From NCBI GenBank assembly GCA_029339195.1, contig JAPTJF010000367.1, positions 1-64,000 on the forward strand: a stretch of 64,000 bases of DNA, read 5' to 3'. A program made the translations under genes and the position numbers. The DNA comes from Micractinium sp. NFX-FRZ. Its lineage: Eukaryota; Chlorophyta; Trebouxiophyceae; Chlorellales; Chlorellaceae. The notes under the pieces are model-generated. The model had not been told where the DNA came from, made no database searches, and saw only the letters and a list, made by a program, of their open reading frames with translations. Positions 59,542-64,000 of this stretch are shown here, in pieces (positions within the stretch are counted from its first letter, which is position 1; each line of letters opens with the position of its first letter).

Positions 59542-61163
59542 ATGGAGGAGGGGCCCACGGGATCTCAAAGGAGGACAAAGGCCGTGAGCAGAAGCTCCGT
59601 CCTCGGGATCGGGATCGTTTTACTTTCGTGCGGCTCGCTGCTTCCGCCTTGCAAGGACCCTTGGACTGATAGAGTGGCGCACTGAAGGCAGCGCCTCAGC
59701 CGTTAGCCGTGCGTGCGCCAAAGAAATGCCGCCGCCAGCCGGCGTCAACAGGCGCACCGCCGCCAATGTGGTACTGAGGCACCCCTTCGTCCCTACCGGC
59801 AGGGCCGCCTCGTGTCAAGCATCACAAGGGCGGAGCTTGAATCATGCTTTCATATGCCTTCGGAGCAGGCCTGCCAGCACCTGGGGTGAGCGCTGCTGGG
59901 CCGGCACGGGGACGCGTCCGGGAGAGGTGCCCGCAGCCCTGTGCTGCCTTGGCCCTGCCTTGCCACAGCTCGCCTCTGCAGTCACAGCTGTGACGTGCTG
60001 TGCAAGCACCAGCTGAGATATTACAGTGCAGCTACACGCCACTAGGTTAGCAGCTTGTAGATCTTGCACAAACATATTGCTTGTTTGTGGCTGAGTTCTC
60101 ATCTTCATGCTGCATGCAGGGTGGGGCTGACAATCCTCAAGCGCATTTGCCGGCGCTTTGGCATCCAGCGCTGGCCGTACAGTCGGCAGACCGCCAGCAA
60201 GCAGGTGGGCAGCTGCGGCAGCCCGCTGTGCCGGAGGCTGCTCAGATACCATGCCAGAGGCTGCTTAGATACCATTCGCTTTCTCTACATCATCCTCGAA
60301 CGTTTAAAGCCTGCTCTTTTTGCAGGACGGCAACAATGACAGCAGCAGCCTCTACAGCGGCGTGGGCGGCAGCGATGAGTACTTGCCTGTCCTAGCAGCG
60401 CCCGTAGGATTTGCATCCCCGGCACCTCCGCTGGTAGACCTGCAGGGTCTGCAGCAGTTGCAAGCTGCGTTGGTTGGTCTGCCCCAGCAGCAGCAGCCAG
60501 CACAACAACCGCAGCAGCAACAACAACAGCTGCCGCCACCACCACCTGGCTTTGCCCCCGTAGCGCTCAGTGAGAGCGCAGTAGCCTCGCAGTGGAGTAG
60601 CCATGGCGAATCCACGGCGCTCAAGCTCTTACCGCCGCAAGTGGAGTTGCCGTCTCAGCGGGGGCAGGCGGAGGCAGTACAGGAACTAATGGGGCTGCTG
60701 CAGCAGCAGCAGGAACCGCAGCTGCCATTGTTGCTGTCATCGGCGGTGCTTCTGCCGCAGCTGCAGCCTCGTGAGCAGCTTGGAGAATCATCTCTTGACT
60801 TGCTGGCAGCGGCAGTAGATTGCACTGCGGAGGCAGAAGCAGCGGCAGCGGCAGCAGTGGTGTCCTGCGGCATGTCTGGCAATGGTGTGGCATCACAGGT
60901 GCGCACCGGGGCAGGCTAGTGGGGAGCTTGCAACATCGAGTTGCATTTGCACGCAATTGTACAGGGACCGGTGGGAGTGAAGCATGCGCATTGTGTTGTG
61001 CCGTGGGTGCTACGGGTGCAGCTCTGCCCCATGGGCAGTACATGATGGAGGGAAGAAGAACATTCACGTTTTGCACGCCCCTGTCTGTGTCCCTGCTGCA
61101 GCACCATGACCTGCAGCCACAGAAGCCACAGCAGGCGCAGCAGGCACTGCAGCAGCAGGCACA

Positions 61164-61194
<31 letters not shown>

Positions 61195-61308
61195 GCAGAG
61201 CTGAAGTGCCAGAAGCAGCGACAGGAGCTGCAGCAGCAGGCGGGCGCTCTCTTGGGCCTAGAGTCAGTTTCCTATGCCCAGCCTGGCGGCCCTCCCCTCA
61301 ACAGATGA
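59542..61308 (+). CDS. RWP-RK transcription factor 2
   Basis: The second RWP-RK gene in the window, 15 kb from the first and on the other strand. Proposed exons: 59542-59583, 59803-59885, 60120-60204, 60326-60898, 61102-61308; phases close, 329 residues. The domain is ITRAELESCFHMPSEQACQHLG joined to VGLTILKRICRRFGIQRWPY SRQTASKQ. Note RWPYSR where the family usually has RWPxRK: the final basic pair is Ser-Arg rather than Arg-Lys. The long exon and the last exon are Gln-, Leu- and Pro-rich (activation-domain-like), with a run of 11 Gln. The domain frame has no ATG of its own upstream of 59854, so exon 1 was chosen because it has an ATG, a donor and a matching phase; it is uncertain. The C-terminus may instead continue in another frame (LAALPSTDEMEQQILAALPD, stop 61360). 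Confidence 0.75.
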
Positions 61309-61687
61309 GATGGAGCAGCAAATTCTGGCTGCCCTGCCCGACCTCACAGAAACTGCATAGCTGCTGTGCACAGCGGCACGGCAGGTGCAGGCACACCTGC
61401 AGGCACAGAAGGTCCTCAGAGGGCAGGCTCACGCCCTGGCGCTGCAGCTGCCGGGCGCGTGCCAGCTGTCAGGGGTGAATGCAGGTGGGTGGGTGCAGAG
61501 CGGGTGCCTGCTATCAGGCGTGCTGTGGTGGGATTTGCATGAGGGTGGGGTGAGTGCCAGGAACCCTGCTGCCCACAGGGGTGTTGCACCGTGGTGCCGT
61601 GCATGTTCTGGCGACTTAGGCAGCAAGGCTGCAGAACAGCAGCGTACTGCCGCATGGGCGACCATCCTCCTGCCTGGGGATTCCTGA

Positions 61688-61930
61688 CTTTTTTTTCCAG
61701 GTAAATTGTCACATAGATGTGGTAACTCTTTGTCACCGAATCGAGAGACGTTTATTTAGAAACAAGTAACTATTTAACTATTATAACAAAAAAACTGTAC
61801 ACGAAGTTAAAATACTTTTACATTACAAAAGAATTGGAAACGAGCGCGTCCTATAAATTGAGAAAGTATGGGGAAAAAACTAGCAACGAGAAACAAGAGT
61901 TTGAAAACTCTTGTTTTCCCTTTCTTTTTT
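61688..61930. other. AT-rich island in a GC-rich genome
   Basis: About 240 bp that is roughly two-thirds A/T, against about 60-65 percent GC around it. It ends with a perfect inverted repeat at 61891-61916 (AAACAAGAGTTT, 2-base spacer, AAACTCTTGTTT) followed by a T-rich run. The base composition and hairpin-plus-T tail resemble organelle or viral DNA, so it may be an inserted organelle fragment. Confidence 0.55.
61891..61916. repeat. Perfect 12 bp inverted repeat with 2-base loop
   Basis: Arms 61891-61902 and 61905-61916 are exact reverse complements. It lies at the edge of the AT-rich island and is followed by TTTCTTTTTT, so it could act as a stem-loop 3' end in an organelle context. Confidence 0.8.
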
Positions 61931-62289
61931 GGCACGGATGTCTGCCGTGGTGCCGCTGTGCACATGATGCCCTGGTGAGGTTCCGGCACGACTCTGAGAA
62001 AGCAGCGCGTGCCAGCAACGCAGCAACGGCAGCTGCAGCTACTGCAGACAGCTGCTGCCCGGGATGGCGCCAGCAAGCTGCAGCAATGGCAGGTGTATGC
62101 GGCGGCAATCCTCAGGCCAGCAGCCTGGGCATGCCCGCCCCGTACCCAAGCGAGATACGGGAGCAGGGCTGGCGTGAAGCCTTAGCGCAGTGGCGCACAG
62201 GCTCCAACTGCGGCGCCGAGGAGACGGGCAGATGGCAGCAGATCCCTCGGGACCAGCGCCTGGTCCCTGTGCATGCACTGCAGGGAGTC

Positions 62290-62317
62290 CCCTAAACCCT
62301 AAACCCTGAACCCTAAG
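62290..62317 (+). repeat. Interstitial telomere-like tract, four heptamers
   Basis: CCCTAAA, CCCTAAA, CCCTGAA and CCCTAAG follow each other without gaps. The unit is the plant and Chlorella-type telomere repeat. It could mark a healed double-strand break or an old chromosome end, or act as a telo-box-like promoter site. Confidence 0.8.
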
Positions 62318-62332
62318 TCCCCGCCCCTGCAG

Positions 62333-62520
62333 GCACCGTCATCCCGGCGCAGGACGCTGTGTTTGCTGCTGTCAACGTGTCTACCTTCAGGCAGCGCACC
62401 ACTGCCCCGGCCCGGGGAAAGGGAGCGTTTGTTGTAGGGCCGGTGGCTGGGCAGCTGCTGGGGGCGGCAGCTAGCGTGCAGCTGGTCAGGCCAGATGCCG
62501 CGGTGGTGGCCACCGCCTGA
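62333..62520 (+). CDS. Possible terminal exon of an unrecognised gene
   Basis: After CCCCTGCAG (62324-62332) a frame runs to TGA at 62518: GTVIPAQDAVFAAVNVSTF, then RGKGAFVVGPVAGQLLGAAA, then QLVRPDAAVVATA. Composition looks coding and entry phase is 1. No upstream partner exon is certain and no family is recognised. It may belong with the fragments at 61385-62295. Confidence 0.35.
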
Positions 62521-63900
62521 ATTCAATAAGCCCCATCCGGAAGTGCTGCCATCAGGGGCATTGGCCTCCATGGAGAGCATCGAGACAGTGGATGCCAAGC
62601 GACCTGTTAGCTTGCTCAGCCCAATTCTCGCCCTGCCCTTGCACCTGGCGCTGTGCGCCCGCCACTGCTCTGTGTAACTCTCCTTGAAACTATCTTCTCG
62701 GTTCACTATAGTTTGGGGACTGAAAGTATTGTGCATTACATGTGCCCATTGTACGCCGCTGGGCAGAGCACCAACTGTGCTGGCGGCTCCAGCTGCTGCT
62801 CCCTGCCGTGGCGCAGCTCCTTGCGAGCTGCCGCTGACGGTGAACGATCTGTTGGACGTGGAGGCTGCCGTTGTGGGTGAGATGGGCACTGCAGGGGAGG
62901 GATGCCGAAGCACGTGGCTGGTTTGTGGGTGGGGCACAATGGAGATGAGTGCTGGGCGAGGACAGACCCTGGTGCAGCTTGTTGAGGCTCGTGGGCCCTT
63001 CTGTCTGGCACAGGATCCCAGCTGTGGCTTGCTCCGCCCCCTTGCTTGTGCCCCGGCTTCGCGCCCACCACGTGCAGCGGTGCTTTCCTTGCTCTGCACC
63101 CCCTCAAGCTCGCCTTCACACGCACTTAACTTGCCCTCCAGCCATCCCGTCCACACCACTAGCATGCGCATGCCCTTGCCCATCCATGTTCCTGCCCGCA
63201 GGCGCTACCCCCGCCCAGCCTGCGCACAGCCCAAGCCACCGCTGCGTGGTGCCCACCCAGTGCCGCTGCTTAGCCTAATGTCAGCCCAGCCTGGGGTGAT
63301 TATTCCCAATCACGTTCTGAACCGAGTTGCCGCAGGCCTCCTTGTACCTGCCTCCCCAGCGTGTCCTGCCACCAGCGGCACACTCGAACATGCTCGGCAC
63401 CAACACGCTATTACTTTCTTGGTGAGAGGCTTTTCCATGCGAGCTCTGGCGCTTTTTCATGCGAGCTTGGTCGGGCATTGCGGGGTTTGAGTGTTTCTTT
63501 GCTATCTTGACAGCCTAACCTCATGATCCCCACCCAGCTAGGCAACTGCTGCCAACCCCGCTGCTGGGTGGGGGCCATGCCATGCCCAGCCTTCCTGCAT
63601 GGCCAAGGCAACCTGCAGGTCATCCCGAGCGTCTGAGGAGCCAAGAAGCGGCTGAGGGGACGTATAGGACCCACAACTAGTGTTATTCAACACTGCCACT
63701 CTGGAACAAAGGGGCGTTTCTGTGGGCAGGCCATTGAGTTCAATTGAGCCTGTTGTGAAGTCACTGGGTGAACTCAATTGACTTCAATGTGACTTCAATT
63801 TAGTTCACTTGAAGTCACTCTGTGAATTCAAATTGAGTTGAAGTAAGTGAATTCAATGTGAATTCAAATTGAATACCCCAGTTCCCCTTGTGCGCACGTG
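62521..63900. other. Unresolved region before the right-edge gene
   Basis: Long overlapping frames exist on both strands but none shows a family motif. A stretch at 62766-62879 (CELPLTVNDLLDVEAAVVG, ending at a GTGAGA donor) could be an exon of the gene at the right edge. The last 170 bp before the final exon are an AT-rich minisatellite. Confidence 0.35.
63733..63872. repeat. AT-rich minisatellite of TGAATTCAAnTTGA-like units
   Basis: About 140 bp of degenerate tandem units built from GTGAATTCAA / GTGAACTCAATTGA / CTTCAATGTGA. Base composition differs sharply from its surroundings. It lies just upstream of the acceptor at 63901-63903. Confidence 0.75.
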
Positions 63901-63903
63901 CAG

Positions 63904-64000
63904 CTGCTGGGATGGATGCTGATGATGATGAGGAGGAGGAGGAGGAAGACGAGGCGGCGGAGGAGGAAGAGAGTGCCGCCGGCAAGGGCAAGAAGCGCGC
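63904..64000 (+). CDS. Acidic-domain exon of a gene cut by the right edge
   Basis: After an acceptor CAG (63901-63903) the frame reads AAGMDADDDEEEEEEDEA, then a basic switch SAAGKGKKR, and is open at the window end. Such acidic-then-basic runs are common in nucleolar FKBPs, HD2-type or nucleoplasmin-like chaperones, but the piece is too short to choose. An upstream start is not established; the ATG at 63913 could itself be the start. Confidence 0.5.
   Translation, partial: MLGWMLMMMRRRRRKTRRRRRKRVPPARARSA

Larger units (their letters stand above)
61309..62289. other. Poorly resolved region with possible exon fragments and AT-rich island
   Basis: A stretch at 61385-61476 after a good acceptor-like CAG reads as a helix (QVQAHLQAQKVLRGQAHALA). 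A frame at 62085-62295 (MAGVCGGNPQASSLGMPAPY...) is protein-like but unrecognised. Between them lies an AT-rich island. I cannot join these into a gene. Confidence 0.35.

Noticed and set aside
62299..63183. 294-codon open frame on the minus strand
   Set aside because: Long frames are common by chance in GC-rich DNA; this one has no family motif, and an exon candidate on the other strand overlaps it.

Overview
The window looks like nuclear DNA of a green alga, most likely a trebouxiophyte (Chlorella/Micractinium/Auxenochlorella-like). The reasons are GC-rich sequence, genes cut into 3 to 17 short exons by introns of about 100-700 bp, plant-type plastid genes (SufB, a plastid J-like protein, argininosuccinate lyase with a transit peptide), two RWP-RK regulators, a plant-type RRM cyclophilin and a short plant-type (CCCTAAA)n tract. 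The organism call is inference. All exon boundaries were read by eye from splice consensus, reading-frame continuity and remembered protein families; no alignment was run.

Layout, left to right: COG1 Golgi tether subunit (minus, runs off the left edge); divergent from it, proteasome ubiquitin receptor RPN10 (plus); a TBC-domain Rab-GAP (plus); an unrecognised two-exon, probably organelle-targeted membrane protein (plus); the 14-exon plastid Fe-S scaffold SufB (minus); a type II membrane sulfotransferase (minus); argininosuccinate lyase (plus); a gene-poor 3.9 kb with two direct copies of a ~255 bp dispersed repeat and one small two-exon membrane-protein gene (minus); cyclophilin CYP59/PPIL4 (plus); RWP-RK regulator 1 (minus); a plastid J-like CPP1/CJD1-family membrane protein (plus); the ribosome-biogenesis GTPase LSG1 (plus); RNase H2 subunit C (plus); a TPR protein (plus); RWP-RK regulator 2 (plus); a poorly resolved right end with an AT-rich island, a telomere-like tract, a possible terminal exon, an AT-rich minisatellite and the start of an acidic protein exon cut by the right edge.

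Most genes are unrelated housekeeping genes; only their gene structure is a common theme. The most striking pattern is that many introns, in at least eight of the genes, contain one or more decayed partial copies of the neighbouring exon, usually including the splice junction (acceptor or donor) itself. This suggests that introns here grow, or are born, by tandem duplication across splice sites followed by decay of one copy. I regard this as the best candidate for an under-described system in the window.

Other unusual points are a reading-frame-supported AT-AC intron in the Rab-GAP gene, several apparent GC-AG introns, an RPN10 gene whose first coding exon is only the ATG, NAGNAG acceptors, and G/C homopolymer runs inside introns.
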